Source: Bacillus sp. NTK074B
GTDB lineage: Bacteria > Bacillota > Bacilli > Bacillales > Bacillaceae_B
DNA: 64,000 nucleotides
Assembly: GCF_017303375.1 (NCBI RefSeq)
Contig: NZ_JAFKOH010000003.1
Span: 62,001-126,000 of the forward strand
Reading direction: 5' to 3'
The notes under the pieces were generated by a model. That model was not told the origin of the DNA. It ran no database searches and worked only from the letters and a program-made list of their open reading frames with translations. The stretch's first letter is position 1; the number at the start of each line of letters is the position of its first letter. Below are positions 44,180 through 52,818 of this stretch, in pieces. The translations under genes and the position numbers were made by a program.

Positions 44180-44262
44180 TTGTTTCCTCCTGTACCAACA
44201 GTCTTATTACTGACAATTCCAATTATTCCAGTTTACTGACAGCAACTCAATGATTAGTTGTA

Positions 44263-44303
44263 AAAAGAAGAAGCTTCTCCTTCGATAGGGATAAGCTTCT
44301 CCA
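44263..44303 (-). terminator. Probable terminator after the VOC-DinB gene
   Basis: On the minus strand GAAGCTT / AAGCTTC arms are followed by TTCTTTTTAC, a few bases past the stop. Confidence 0.6.
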
Positions 44304-44307
44304 CTCC

Positions 44308-45153
44308 TCACACATGATGAATGTTCCTTGTTTCTTCAATCTGTTCAAGATGACCTTTAGCATGACCTGCTACCATTTTGATCATTCTCCTGACGGTGAG
44401 TTCACCCTGGTCTTCTGTTTGAATCTTTCTATTAAGGGGGTCAGGTATACTCTCGCAAAGATTGAGTATGTGGTGCCTTATCAATTTAAACAAGGCAACT
44501 TCCGTCTCAATAGATCGATGTGTATAATGGGTACCCGATTCCCATTCATTAGGATCGTATGGATTGTTTTTATAATTCCTGCCATCTTCAGCAAGGGCAA
44601 ACTTTATGCGATGGAACATCGTGAGATCCGAATCAATGAAGTGCAGAACGGTTTGGCGGATGGACCATTTCCCTTCAGCCCTAACCAGATCTAAATCAGC
44701 TTCAGATAGTCCCTTTAGAGCGGTATCAATCCTTTCGATTCCATCTTGATAAAGAGACAGTATCTCTTTATCTGCCATAAACAGTTCTTCCCAATGGGAG
44801 ACAATGTAGCCATCTGGATCCTTTACCATGATTAATTGACCAAACCCGGGATCTACTTCCAGTTCAAAATCAAGCTCTTCTCCCTTGAATGTCTCCTTCA
44901 GTTTCTCCACTTCCTCACCCATTATATAAAATCGCTGCCCGGGATCAGGTTTTACAAACGCAACATCCGTATACTGCTTGAAATCAACATTGTCACCCTC
45001 TGAAAATAATATAGCTCCCCCACTTGGAAAATTCCACTGGGCAACAGATCCCTTTCGCCACTCCTCACTCCAACCAAATACTTGACGATAGAATGAAAGA
45101 GACCGTTCAAGATCATCCACCTTTAAAACCAATCTTGGCTTTGCACGTAGCAT
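44308..45153 (-). CDS. VOC (glyoxalase-like) and DinB domain fusion
   Basis: 281 residues in two domains. Residues 1-120 follow the glyoxalase/VOC pattern (PRLVLKVDDLERSLSFYRQV, ending VKDPDGYIVSHWEE). Residues 130-280 follow the DinB/YfiT four-helix pattern (KWSIRQTVLHFIDSDLTMFH with a metal histidine, and GHAKGHLEQIEE near the end). DinB-type proteins include thiol transferases and VOC proteins include thiol-dependent resistance enzymes, so the fusion may link conjugation and binding of a toxic electrophile; this is inference. Confidence 0.8.
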   Translation of the reverse strand: MLRAKPRLVLKVDDLERSLSFYRQVFGWSEEWRKGSVAQWNFPSGGAILFSEGDNVDFKQYTDVAFVKPDPGQRFYIMGEEVEKLKETFKGEELDFELEVDPGFGQLIMVKDPDGYIVSHWEELFMADKEILSLYQDGIERIDTALKGLSEADLDLVRAEGKWSIRQTVLHFIDSDLTMFHRIKFALAEDGRNYKNNPYDPNEWESGTHYTHRSIETEVALFKLIRHHILNLCESIPDPLNRKIQTEDQGELTVRRMIKMVAGHAKGHLEQIEETRNIHHV

Positions 45154-45174
45154 ATTTTCACCCCTATAAATAGA

Positions 45175-45537
45175 TTAACGTTCATTACTAACCCTGGTAC
45201 CCTGATGAAAAACCATCTGCCATCTTTCATCTATCACTTTCCAAATGGAACTCCTTAATGAGTGTTGCTGCATTTCCTCATTGCAAATTCTATAGGTAGC
45301 CAATACGATTTCATCGGATAAGGGATGGATGTCGAAGTGGTCCATTGTCATCCGTACTGACCCTATGCCTCCATCACTGATTTCCTCATCTTTATAAAGA
45401 ATCTTACCGGAACTGCCTATTTCAAAAAAATCATCTGCAAGAATCCGGGTAAGCTCTGTTTTGGATGCACGGATTTCAGGTTTTAAGAGATCCAATTCCA
45501 GTTGTTGAAGTTTCTTTTTTAGTTCTTCATTTACCAC
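45175..45537 (-). CDS. DUF4440 / NTF2-like protein
   Basis: 120 residues: an N-terminal helix pair (LKKKLQQLELDLLKPEIRAS), then LADDFFEIGSSGKILYKDEE and a beta-sheet ending SSIWKVIDERWQMVFHQGT. This is the SnoaL/NTF2-like DUF4440 pattern, often encoding small binding proteins or isomerases. The gene is followed after 21 nt by the VOC-DinB gene on the same strand. Confidence 0.78.
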   Translation of the reverse strand: MVNEELKKKLQQLELDLLKPEIRASKTELTRILADDFFEIGSSGKILYKDEEISDGGIGSVRMTMDHFDIHPLSDEIVLATYRICNEEMQQHSLRSSIWKVIDERWQMVFHQGTRVSNER

Positions 45538-45561
45538 TATCTTTTTCTCCTTTCGACTTGT

Positions 45562-45795
45562 CTAATGAATCCCATACTTATCTAGAACCTCCTTTATAAC
45601 GTCGTGAATCGAGACAACAATGTGATAAATCCATCTATATTGATCTCTCTGTAAACAATTCACTACTTGTTCGTACTCGCTTTTCTCCAGCAATACAGAA
45701 AGTTCATTAAGTTCGAGCCAATTGATGATGAGATAATAGGCAGATTCGTTAATGATGACAACCTTGTAAAGAAATAATTCTTTAAATATACTTTC
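45562..45795 (-). pseudogene. Open frame without start codon (fragment)
   Basis: A 77-codon minus-strand frame reads KVVIINESAYYLIINWLELN and ends RWIYHIVVSIHDVIKEVLDK YGIH. The composition looks protein-like but no ATG, GTG or TTG is in frame before the bulk of it. Probably the 3' part of a decayed gene. It is all I see in the 311-nt gap 45538-45848. Confidence 0.35.
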
Positions 45796-45848
45796 TTATC
45801 AAAAAATCCAACTCTGTTCTAACCCGAATCTCATTAACCGTATTGCTT

Positions 45849-46580
45849 CTACAAGTTATGTGAATGCCCACTGCTACTCACCAAAATATCTCTTATTTCC
45901 ATAATAGAAGACACAATGGCATACGGAGTATGGTCCGTTGGTTTTTCTTCCTCTCTAAAATTGACCCATATCGCTTCCATTCCGGCCTCCATGGGTCCAA
46001 CTACATCATGCGTCCACGAGTCACCTATGAATATCGTCTCTTCAGGTTTCTTATTAAATGCTTCTAGAGCAATAGTATAAATCCTTGAATCAGGCTTTCT
46101 AATACCTAATGGCTCTGCATGAATGATTTTATTTTGAGTGAAGATATCCCCTAATCCCATGTTGATTACTTTTTGCTGAGGGTCATAAAGTCCGTTTGTA
46201 ACAATTCCTACTTCATAATTCTTCTTCAGTTCATTCATCAAATTTAATACGGGCTCATCGGCAGTAATACAGTTCATACTTGCGTTAAGAAAAAGTGATT
46301 CAAGCTGATCGATTTCCTCAATGTCTACTTTCACCTCAAAGGAATCAAGAGCACTCTTCCATCTTTCTCTTTTAAATTCAAATGTAGTTAGTTCACCACT
46401 TACAAGTTTATCGATTAGAGATCTTGGAGGTTGTTTTATTTTCTTCAGAAATTGTTGTTCATCCATTCCCTTTGTCTTTGGGTGTTCGGCAAGAGTCTGA
46501 ACCAGCCCATCGTCAAACCATGAGGTATTTTCAAGCAACGTGTCATCCAGGTCAAATAAAAGAAGGCTATATTTTTTCAT
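45849..46580 (-). CDS. HAD superfamily hydrolase (YjjG-like)
   Basis: 243 residues: motif I LLLFDLDDTLLENTSW (about 6-21), helical C1 cap (25-90), motif II IVTNGLYDPQQKV (about 125), lysine in GIRKPDSRIY (about 160) and motif IV IFIGDSWTHDVVGP (about 183). The DLDDTL motif and cap type fit pyrimidine-nucleotide phosphatases of the YjjG/YfnB group. Substrate not established. Transcribed singly on the minus strand. Confidence 0.87.
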   Translation of the reverse strand: MKKYSLLLFDLDDTLLENTSWFDDGLVQTLAEHPKTKGMDEQQFLKKIKQPPRSLIDKLVSGELTTFEFKRERWKSALDSFEVKVDIEEIDQLESLFLNASMNCITADEPVLNLMNELKKNYEVGIVTNGLYDPQQKVINMGLGDIFTQNKIIHAEPLGIRKPDSRIYTIALEAFNKKPEETIFIGDSWTHDVVGPMEAGMEAIWVNFREEEKPTDHTPYAIVSSIMEIRDILVSSSGHSHNL

Positions 46581-46672
46581 TGGCTTATCATCCCTTCGAA
46601 ATGTTTTACAGAATTCAAGTTGTGTCTATGGGTGAGAAACGAGGAGTATGAACAACGTTGAATACCTGAATA

Positions 46673-47113
46673 CTAAAGCTGTCTCTTCAACACAACTTCC
46701 CCCCACATTATTTCACCCGTCTTCTCAAACCCCAAACTCTCATACAGCCCAATCGCTCTCTCATTTTCCGGTTCAGCACTTGTGAATAGCTCAATACTTC
46801 CGTATGCAAGTGTCAGCCGTTCCAAAAGCAATTGTGTTGCGGTTCTCCCATACCCTTTTCCCTGATGTATCTGATCAATCATGAGCCGGCTCATTTCCAT
46901 CCGCTTGCTTTCAAGGTCTATCCCATACATGACAAACCCTACCATATCCTCCCCATCATAAATGGCCAGGGGATATTGATCGACTACGTATTTTGACTGC
47001 AACAATGAATAAGCGTTATCTGCCACAAAATCCTTTTGAAGTTCAGAAACAGACAGGGTTATACATTCCTCCCAGTTGTCAGCATTGATTTCCTTTAAAG
47101 TCAGATTCACCAT
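46673..47113 (-). CDS. GNAT family N-acetyltransferase (spermidine acetyltransferase-like)
   Basis: 146 residues. MVNLTLKEINADNWEECITL opens the protein; motif A is SRLMIDQIHQGKGYGRTATQ (about 74-93) and the late motif is ERAIGLYESLGFEKTGEI (about 119-136). The arrangement recalls Bacillus polyamine acetyltransferases (BltD/PaiA-like). AAGGAG is 5 nt before the ATG at 47113. It lies 9 nt after the next GNAT gene. Confidence 0.83.
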   Translation of the reverse strand: MVNLTLKEINADNWEECITLSVSELQKDFVADNAYSLLQSKYVVDQYPLAIYDGEDMVGFVMYGIDLESKRMEMSRLMIDQIHQGKGYGRTATQLLLERLTLAYGSIELFTSAEPENERAIGLYESLGFEKTGEIMWGEVVLKRQL

Positions 47114-47122
47114 AATCACTCC

Positions 47123-47713
47123 TTACGAATGAAACCGTCCCATCACCAAGGTATCGTAGTAACGCCCATCCGATAATAATTTATCTCTTTTCAAAACTCC
47201 CTCAACTTCAAAACCGTTATTCTTATAAAGCATGATGGCTTTTTCATTGGTTTCAAGCACATTCAAAGTCATTTTCTTGATGTTGTTGTCATCTGCCCAG
47301 CGCATGCTCTCTTTTAATAGATTTTTCCCGATAGCGTATCCCCAGAATTCCTGCAGTACGCATACCCCAAACTCTACCTTATGAGCGACCCGCTTTAGTG
47401 TTGTCCCCTCACATCTGGAGAAACCGGCAATCCTGTCCCCGACTTCACAAACCAGGAAGAGATTTCTCGGACTCTCTGAATCTTCTTTGATGAGTTGAAT
47501 GAAGCCCTCTTCATCTATGTACGCCTCTCCTCTTTCCCTGTCCATGTTTTCGGTTTCCCCGTCTGCCTGGAGCCGGACTTCTGACAGTTTCCGAGCATCT
47601 TCTTCTCTTGCTGACCTTATGATATAAGGTAGATGACGAATGTGAAATTCTATAGGGCGAATAATGATATTGATCCACTCCTTGGACTTGTTCTCAATAT
47701 ACTCTGAAACCAT
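47123..47713 (-). CDS. GNAT family N-acetyltransferase
   Basis: 196 residues if the ATG at 47713 is used. The core (about 30-190) has EFGVCVLQEFWGYAIGKNLL (about 113-132) as motif A and NEKAIMLYKNNGFEVEGVL followed by KRDKLLSDGRYYDTLVMGR, typical of the ribosomal-protein/antibiotic acetyltransferase group. The start is uncertain because no good ribosome site precedes 47713 and the first 28 residues are not part of the usual fold. Confidence 0.8.
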   Translation of the reverse strand: MVSEYIENKSKEWINIIIRPIEFHIRHLPYIIRSAREEDARKLSEVRLQADGETENMDRERGEAYIDEEGFIQLIKEDSESPRNLFLVCEVGDRIAGFSRCEGTTLKRVAHKVEFGVCVLQEFWGYAIGKNLLKESMRWADDNNIKKMTLNVLETNEKAIMLYKNNGFEVEGVLKRDKLLSDGRYYDTLVMGRFHS

Positions 47714-47749
47714 TATCCATTAATTTCTAATTCCTAACAATAGGTAACT

Positions 47750-48223
47750 TCAAGAAGTAGCACTTGAATACCTCCCCAGCCCTTTCATCCAAAAGAATCT
47801 CGTAAATAGCGAGACTATTAAAGTCACCAATAACAATCCCACCATCTGAACCAATGAAACCCCATGAAACAGAGCATACGTCGGAACAGCTGCCACAATA
47901 CCAACAGGAACCAGGGTATAGAGCAGCCACTTAATCATCGATGGATATAGATCAACCGGATACTTTCCCATCGTCCATATACTCGAAAACAGGATAAAGC
48001 CACCGCCAGTTCTTCCGAGCCAGAAAGATAATGTGCCGATCCACATTCTGAAGGAGTAGCTGATGATGAGGGAGCACGATAACAAAAGGACAAACTGAAT
48101 GAAATGAAGAGGCACCAACTCATCAAAATGGAAAAAGACTGCTCCCGTTATGACGGAGATAAGTAAGGGTTTGAAGTCGTTGGGGACGTTGAATGAGTTG
48201 GTGACTTTTTTAGAGGGGGTAGA
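47750..48223 (-). pseudogene. ABC-2 family permease, N-terminally truncated
   Basis: An open frame from 48223 reads SFNVPNDFKPLLISVITGAV, continuing through LGRTGGGFILFSSIWTMGKY, then YPSMIKWLLYTLVPVGIVAA and the ending FWMKGLGRYSSATS. The order and the final Y-S-S-A match the second half of ABC-2 permeases (about 260 residues) usually encoded with an ATPase. The first about 100 residues and the ATPase are absent. A start at GTG 48118 would give only 122 residues. Confidence 0.65.
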
Positions 48224-48271
48224 TTATTTTAGTGAAGAGTCTGTCCATCCCTCTAGTTAAGTATCACTGGT

Positions 48272-48601
48272 TTATAAGATTTTTTTCAACACAAGGTCTT
48301 GCAAAAATAAAAACATCCCCCACCCACATACTCCGATTCCAATAGATAAAAATAAGTTAATTGAGTGCTGAACCCCAATATAAACGATGACTAAAAGAAT
48401 CGCGATGGCCGGAAATCCCCAAAGCACGCCTAATGCAAATTTGCCAATTTCAGTGGTTTGTTCTCCTTGGATGTACAACCATATTAGACTTAATAAACTT
48501 ACTAAAGGCAATGCTGCAATCACTCCGCCATATGAAGGAAATCTTCTGGAAATTTCAGTTACCACACCTATCACGACTGCAGATGCAATTATTTTTGCCA
48601 T
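48272..48601 (-). CDS. DUF3147 family membrane protein
   Basis: 109 residues with four hydrophobic segments, starting MAKIIASAVVIGVVTEISRR, then GGVIAALPLVSLLSLIWLY and GVLWGFPAIAILLVIVYIGV. This is the DUF3147 pattern; the family is of unknown function. The start codon overlaps the marR stop (TAATG), so it is translated with the regulator and is probably its target. Confidence 0.82.
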   Translation of the reverse strand: MAKIIASAVVIGVVTEISRRFPSYGGVIAALPLVSLLSLIWLYIQGEQTTEIGKFALGVLWGFPAIAILLVIVYIGVQHSINLFLSIGIGVCGWGMFLFLQDLVLKKIL

Positions 48602-49017
48602 TACATACATTCTTTCGCCCTCTGACTTAATAGTTGAAGAGCCTCTTTTACAAGCTTCTCTTCTTCGCCGTTCAGCTGTTCCAGAATCTTTGCCAATTTC
48701 TTTTCATCCAAGCTTGTATTCCTATGTAGGACTTTTTCACCTTGTTCTGTTAAGCTCAGAATTACTCTTCGTTCATCAAGGGGGTCTCTCCCTTTCCTTA
48801 GATACCCCTTTCCAATCATTCTCTTTACATGTTCTGATGCAGTATTGTGAGAGATCTGCAGGCTTAATGAGATTTCATTTACTCCAACATCTGATTTCTT
48901 GTCAACAAGTTGCAGAATACGTACCACCTGGTGAGAGATCTTATCTTGATGGGGATAGTGCAGGTGGAAATAAATATCGGTCCAATATTGATTTAGTAAC
49001 TTCGCTTTATCATTCAT
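48601..49017 (-). CDS. MarR family transcriptional regulator
   Basis: 138 residues with the winged helix at about 35-105 (VGVNEISLSLQISHNTASEH, then VKRMIGKGYLRKGRDPLDER, RVILSLTEQGEKVL). AGAGGTG precedes the ATG at 49017; the frame to 49074 crosses the operator. A symmetric site directly upstream (49029-49069) suggests autoregulation together with the coupled DUF3147 gene. Ligand unknown. Confidence 0.88.
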   Translation of the reverse strand: MNDKAKLLNQYWTDIYFHLHYPHQDKISHQVVRILQLVDKKSDVGVNEISLSLQISHNTASEHVKRMIGKGYLRKGRDPLDERRVILSLTEQGEKVLHRNTSLDEKKLAKILEQLNGEEEKLVKEALQLLSQRAKECM

Positions 49018-49028
49018 AGCCACACCTC

Positions 49029-49069
49029 TTATATCGTTTATGAAGATTATATCGTAACAAACGATATAA
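49029..49069. promoter_or_regulatory. Operator upstream of marR
   Basis: Outer arms TTATATCGTTT and AAACGATATAA form a perfect 11-bp inverted repeat with a third TATATCGT word in the middle. It ends 12 nt before the marR start. Likely bound by the MarR protein itself. Confidence 0.7.
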
Positions 49070-49132
49070 AACAATTATTAATATATAAAAAAGCTGAGAA
49101 TCCTTATTAGATCCCCAGCATTCCAACCATAT

Positions 49133-49603
49133 TCATCTCTGCGACGGCCACGAACCCTGCATCTTCCTCAACTGCATGATTTGCCCCGTGTGATACGCAT
49201 CATGAAGCATGATATCCAGAAGCTTTTCTTCGAGAGAATCTTCTTCGATCTTTGCTTCTGTTGTTTTTCTGAGCGCTTCTCTTAATCCTCGATGTGCGGT
49301 TTCAACACGTGCAACGACTTCGCGCCATTCCTTATCGTCATGAACTTGTTCAGTCAGGTAGAAGGTATCATTGCCGTCAAGAGTGTTTGTCCATTCACGC
49401 CCTTCCAACCTGGCCGTCAATCTCTCTTTATAGTAAATCAGGTGGTTCACATTTTCCCAGATCGTTTTGGTCGCTTCCCCGTCCGGCTTCCAACAAGCTT
49501 GTTCTGCGGTGAGCCCTTCGATTGCCGGTTTGAATGGGGCATACCAGCTTTCCTGGTCGTATGTCGTGTCGAGCATTCGTAAGAGCAGGTCCGTTCGAGT
49601 CAT
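49133..49603 (-). CDS. DinB family protein
   Basis: 156 residues of the DinB four-helix bundle. Three candidate metal histidines are in NVNHLIYYK (about 52), DIMLHDAYHTGQIMQL (two, about 135-141). Members include thiol-dependent enzymes and damage-inducible proteins. GGAGG is 9 nt before the ATG at 49603, better placed than for ATG 49609. It is independent of the MarR pair. Confidence 0.83.
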   Translation of the reverse strand: MTRTDLLLRMLDTTYDQESWYAPFKPAIEGLTAEQACWKPDGEATKTIWENVNHLIYYKERLTARLEGREWTNTLDGNDTFYLTEQVHDDKEWREVVARVETAHRGLREALRKTTEAKIEEDSLEEKLLDIMLHDAYHTGQIMQLRKMQGSWPSQR

Positions 49604-49739
49604 TTTCATCTTCCTCCTTCAAAATGATCTTCCACCAATAGTACTTCACCATAAAGGAATAAACTCCTCTATTTCACGCTACACATAATGTAAGCCATCC
49701 TGGAAAATAGTAAGAGAATATCAGTAAAGGAGAATCACA

Positions 49740-50966
49740 ATGAAAAAAGCCCTCCTCATCAGCGTTATCCTTACTCTTTTATTTCCTGCAGCCTCCTCCG
49801 CATCTGTGGAAAGTCAGGTAATAGCTGCTTTTATCAGAAATGGTGATGTGTGGATCTTACAAAATAATAAAGAAAAACAAATAACGAATTCAGGAAATAT
49901 CCACTCTCCGCCCAAATGGTCAAAAGACGGCACGTGGCTTGCCTATCAAGTAGAGGCTTCCACTGAGGGGCAGTCTGAGCTATGGACATACAATCTCAAA
50001 ACCCGTAATAAGAAGAGAATTTCGGATAGCGGCCATTCGGCGGAATGGGCTCCCCATAAAAACCATCTCTCCTATATAAAGAACGGAATCTTAGATATTT
50101 CAGACCTCAACCGATTCTACAACATCGCCACCGGGGTCAGTGACTACACGTGGCTTCCGGACGGCAGTGGATTCCTTCTATCATCATCTGGAACCCTCAA
50201 TCCGGATGGATGGTCTAGCGCGTCCTTGTTCATAAAGAAAGTCGGCGATAACTATGAGGATATTGTTCTTTTTGGAGGAGTGAAGCCATTCTTTACTCTC
50301 CCACGGGAAATCGGTACAAATGATCAAAACAAACTGATTGCGGTCTATGCCGAGCAACTCACCTATTCGCCGAGCGGCAAGTGGATTTCATTCGTTGTGT
50401 CTCCAACCGCTTCGTGGTCCATGGACAGCAATATGGTGTGTGCCATTGATAAAGACGGGAAAAATTTCGAGGTGTTGGACGAGATGATTTTGGATGTCGG
50501 CCAGCCAAAATGGTCACCTTCAACAGATACGTTAGCTTACATCGCAGGCGGTGGGAGAATCGTATTCGGTTTTAAAAATAAGGACCTTAAGGTAAAGGAA
50601 ATGCCGGTTTCAGGAACGTATACACCCGCTCATTACGCTGATCTTGATTTTGACTGGATGTCCGATAAGACGCTTGTGGTTTCGAGACTTAAGGAACAGG
50701 CATGGACAAACGATTTCAGCAAGCACCCGCTGCCTGCTCTTTACACCTTGAATATGGTTTCAAAGAAACAAATAAAAATTACGAGTCCCCCTGAAGGATT
50801 CGGTGATTATGCCCCGCAGTATATCCCATCCATTGGTAAACTCGTTTGGTTAAGGGGTACATCTCTTACTGATATGAAAAGGGATCTTTGGATCGGGAAT
50901 CCGGATGGGGCTGAAGCTGGGGAATGGATTCGGGATGTTGAGAAGGTTGTTTTCTACACAGGTTGA
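49740..50966 (+). CDS. Secreted TolB-like beta-propeller protein
   Basis: 408 residues with a signal peptide (about 1-21, MKKALLISVILTLLFPAASS). The rest contains repeated beta-propeller motifs: SPPKWSKDGTWLAYQVE, SGHSAEWAPHKNHLSYI, YTWLPDGSGFLLS, LTYSPSGKWISFVV and QPKWSPSTDTLAYIAGG. This is the TolB/WD-like fold used for protein or peptidoglycan contacts. AAAGGAG is before the ATG. It stands alone; a weak CGGGATGT/ACATCCCG hairpin follows at 50982-51019. Confidence 0.8.
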   Translation: MKKALLISVILTLLFPAASSASVESQVIAAFIRNGDVWILQNNKEKQITNSGNIHSPPKWSKDGTWLAYQVEASTEGQSELWTYNLKTRNKKRISDSGHSAEWAPHKNHLSYIKNGILDISDLNRFYNIATGVSDYTWLPDGSGFLLSSSGTLNPDGWSSASLFIKKVGDNYEDIVLFGGVKPFFTLPREIGTNDQNKLIAVYAEQLTYSPSGKWISFVVSPTASWSMDSNMVCAIDKDGKNFEVLDEMILDVGQPKWSPSTDTLAYIAGGGRIVFGFKNKDLKVKEMPVSGTYTPAHYADLDFDWMSDKTLVVSRLKEQAWTNDFSKHPLPALYTLNMVSKKQIKITSPPEGFGDYAPQYIPSIGKLVWLRGTSLTDMKRDLWIGNPDGAEAGEWIRDVEKVVFYTG

Positions 50967-51020
50967 TTCAAACATCTTGCGCGGGATGTGCTTTCGTTTA
51001 AAGAAAATTCGACATCCCGG

Positions 51021-51131
51021 CATGATTATTTGTAATCTCGCATGATTATTCTTATTCTCACATGAAAAATCCAGATCTCGCTCGATTATCTTTCATTTGG
51101 CATGATTTCTTTCAAAACCCGCATGATTCTC
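51021..51131. repeat. 20-nt-period array of CATGATTATT
   Basis: CATGATTATT or close variants start at 51021, 51041, 51061, 51081, 51101 and 51122, spacings 20, 20, 20, 20 and 21 nt, each preceded by TCTCG-like sequence. It fills most of the 281-nt gap between the converging TolB-like and anti-sigma genes. Confidence 0.85.
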
Positions 51132-51247
51132 CTTTCCAGAAGATAAAAGATAAAAAAACCAACCCTGTGGCATGTCCCGGCCCCTATTTCTAGCTAAAAC
51201 AGACAATCATAACGGAAAAACAGAGTACTAAACATTAATTTCAACTC

Positions 51248-52252
51248 TCAATGAGTAATTTCCATCACAACCACATCAAACAATTCGCCATCAGCATACA
51301 ACAAAAACGCCCACTCTCCGCTTTTAGGAATCGTCACAGACGACGGAGCATGAACATCCGCACCGTTATTCTTCCCGCCGAGACGGATCGTCCAACTCTC
51401 ACCATTATCTAATACGGGGTATACGGTACCTGAGTCTTTATGATAACCAACAACAGTCAGATCTGAAGCGTCCGTATTCCAAAGATGCCACATCCATTTT
51501 TGACCGGACAGGCTTGGCATATCGGCCCCGATGATACCGGACTTCCCTTCATTCCCGATCATATTCTGTCCAAAGGTGGTCGCTTTTTGATCCCAATTGA
51601 TCGCATCAACATCACTCTCTTGAACGTAGGAAGGGATATCATCAGGTAACGTGACATGGGGCTCCACGTTTTCATTTACGTTGACCACCACTTCACCGTA
51701 CCCCCTGTCGTCAAGGTAGACTTCATATTTCCATATCCCGCTATCAGGAACCTGAAAACTAGTGGTGAAGCGCTGCAAGCTTGAGTACCCCTTTGAAGGC
51801 TGTGTGATTGTTTGAGGGGCCACCACTTCTACTCGTTCTCCTGTATTTTTTTGAATCGCAGAAATAGAGAGTTCTTTTCCTTTATACGTGTCAAAAGGTT
51901 CTTTGAAACTAAAAATATATCCATATGCCTTACCCGCCTGCAGCTCGGGGTCAGGTAAGATGCTAAATAAAACTTTGTCATTCTCTTTATACTCGTGATG
52001 GACTTTCCACGGATCCCGACCCCCGTTACTCCCGCCACTCTCCTTCACCCACAGTTCTGTTGAAACAAAGAAGCCAATTAGACAAAGGGCCACAGCCGTC
52101 ATGATGTAAATAATGAGTGGATTTGGGCTTTTATTTGCCACTGGATTGTGAACGGCATGACGAATCTTGCTTTTTTGGATATCCGTGAAATGCCGGCCTT
52201 TATGCGTCGTAGTATCCATTGCTCTCTTTAACTCAGCAAGCTTACGTTCCAT
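51248..52252 (-). CDS. Probable membrane anti-sigma factor with large ectodomain
   Basis: 334 residues. Cytosolic part 1-45 (ELKRAMDTTTHKGRHFTDIQ), one helix (about 48-68, PLIIYIMTAVALCLIGFFVS) and a large extracellular region with Ig-like features: IWKYEVYLDDRGYGEVVVNV near the middle, and WAFLLYADGELFDVVVMEI at the end. The gene overlaps the sigma gene by 11 nt, the usual anti-sigma position. The ectodomain presumably senses an envelope condition; no ligand can be named. Confidence 0.75.
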   Translation of the reverse strand: MERKLAELKRAMDTTTHKGRHFTDIQKSKIRHAVHNPVANKSPNPLIIYIMTAVALCLIGFFVSTELWVKESGGSNGGRDPWKVHHEYKENDKVLFSILPDPELQAGKAYGYIFSFKEPFDTYKGKELSISAIQKNTGERVEVVAPQTITQPSKGYSSLQRFTTSFQVPDSGIWKYEVYLDDRGYGEVVVNVNENVEPHVTLPDDIPSYVQESDVDAINWDQKATTFGQNMIGNEGKSGIIGADMPSLSGQKWMWHLWNTDASDLTVVGYHKDSGTVYPVLDNGESWTIRLGGKNNGADVHAPSSVTIPKSGEWAFLLYADGELFDVVVMEITH

Positions 52253-52787
52253 CCTGTTCCCACCTTTCCATTATTTCTTTGAGCTTCCCTCTGCCTCTAT
52301 TCAACCTTGTTTTGATTGTGTTTCCGTTAAGGCCCAATAGCCCTTGTATCTCATCGATGGAACATTCTTCATAATAATAAAGAATAATCACTTCCCTATA
52401 TTTAAGGGGTAAGTCCAGAACGCTCTTTGAAAGAACCTCTTCCTCACTTCGTTTCACTAAACTCATTTCCGGTAACGCTTCCTGTGAAGTAAAAACAGAA
52501 AACAGGCTCGAATTCATCACCACTCTCTTAAACGCCGAACTCTTCAGGACATCCTTCGCCCGATTGATGACGAGTCGATAGATCCACGCTTTAAATGAAT
52601 GAATCTCATCTATTTTTTCATAATGTCTGAAGCATGTAACGAAGACTTCCTGCACGATGTCTTCAGCCAGACTCCAGTCTTTCACATAGTTATAAGCCAA
52701 TTTCGTCAGCCGTTCTCCGTACTCATCCATGATGCTTTCAAGCCACGCATCACGGTCTGAGTTCTCTGCATTCTTGACCTTCCTCAC
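52242..52787 (-). CDS. ECF-type RNA polymerase sigma factor
   Basis: 181 residues. Region 2 (about 15-90): LTKLAYNYVKDWSLAEDIVQ, EVFVTCFRHYEKIDE and FKAWIYRLVINRAKDVL. Region 4 (about 125-175): LPLKYREVIILYYYEECSID, then IQGLLGLNGNTIKTRLNRGR. It resembles SigX/SigM-type factors. The GTG start at 52787 follows GAGGTGAGG. A TGAAAC-N16-CGTC promoter lies 32 nt upstream, so the operon is probably autoregulated. The partner anti-sigma overlaps its 3' end. Confidence 0.9.
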   Translation of the reverse strand: MRKVKNAENSDRDAWLESIMDEYGERLTKLAYNYVKDWSLAEDIVQEVFVTCFRHYEKIDEIHSFKAWIYRLVINRAKDVLKSSAFKRVVMNSSLFSVFTSQEALPEMSLVKRSEEEVLSKSVLDLPLKYREVIILYYYEECSIDEIQGLLGLNGNTIKTRLNRGRGKLKEIMERWEQDGT

Positions 52788-52818
52788 ACGATCCTCACCT
52801 CATTCCCTTTAATGCTAA

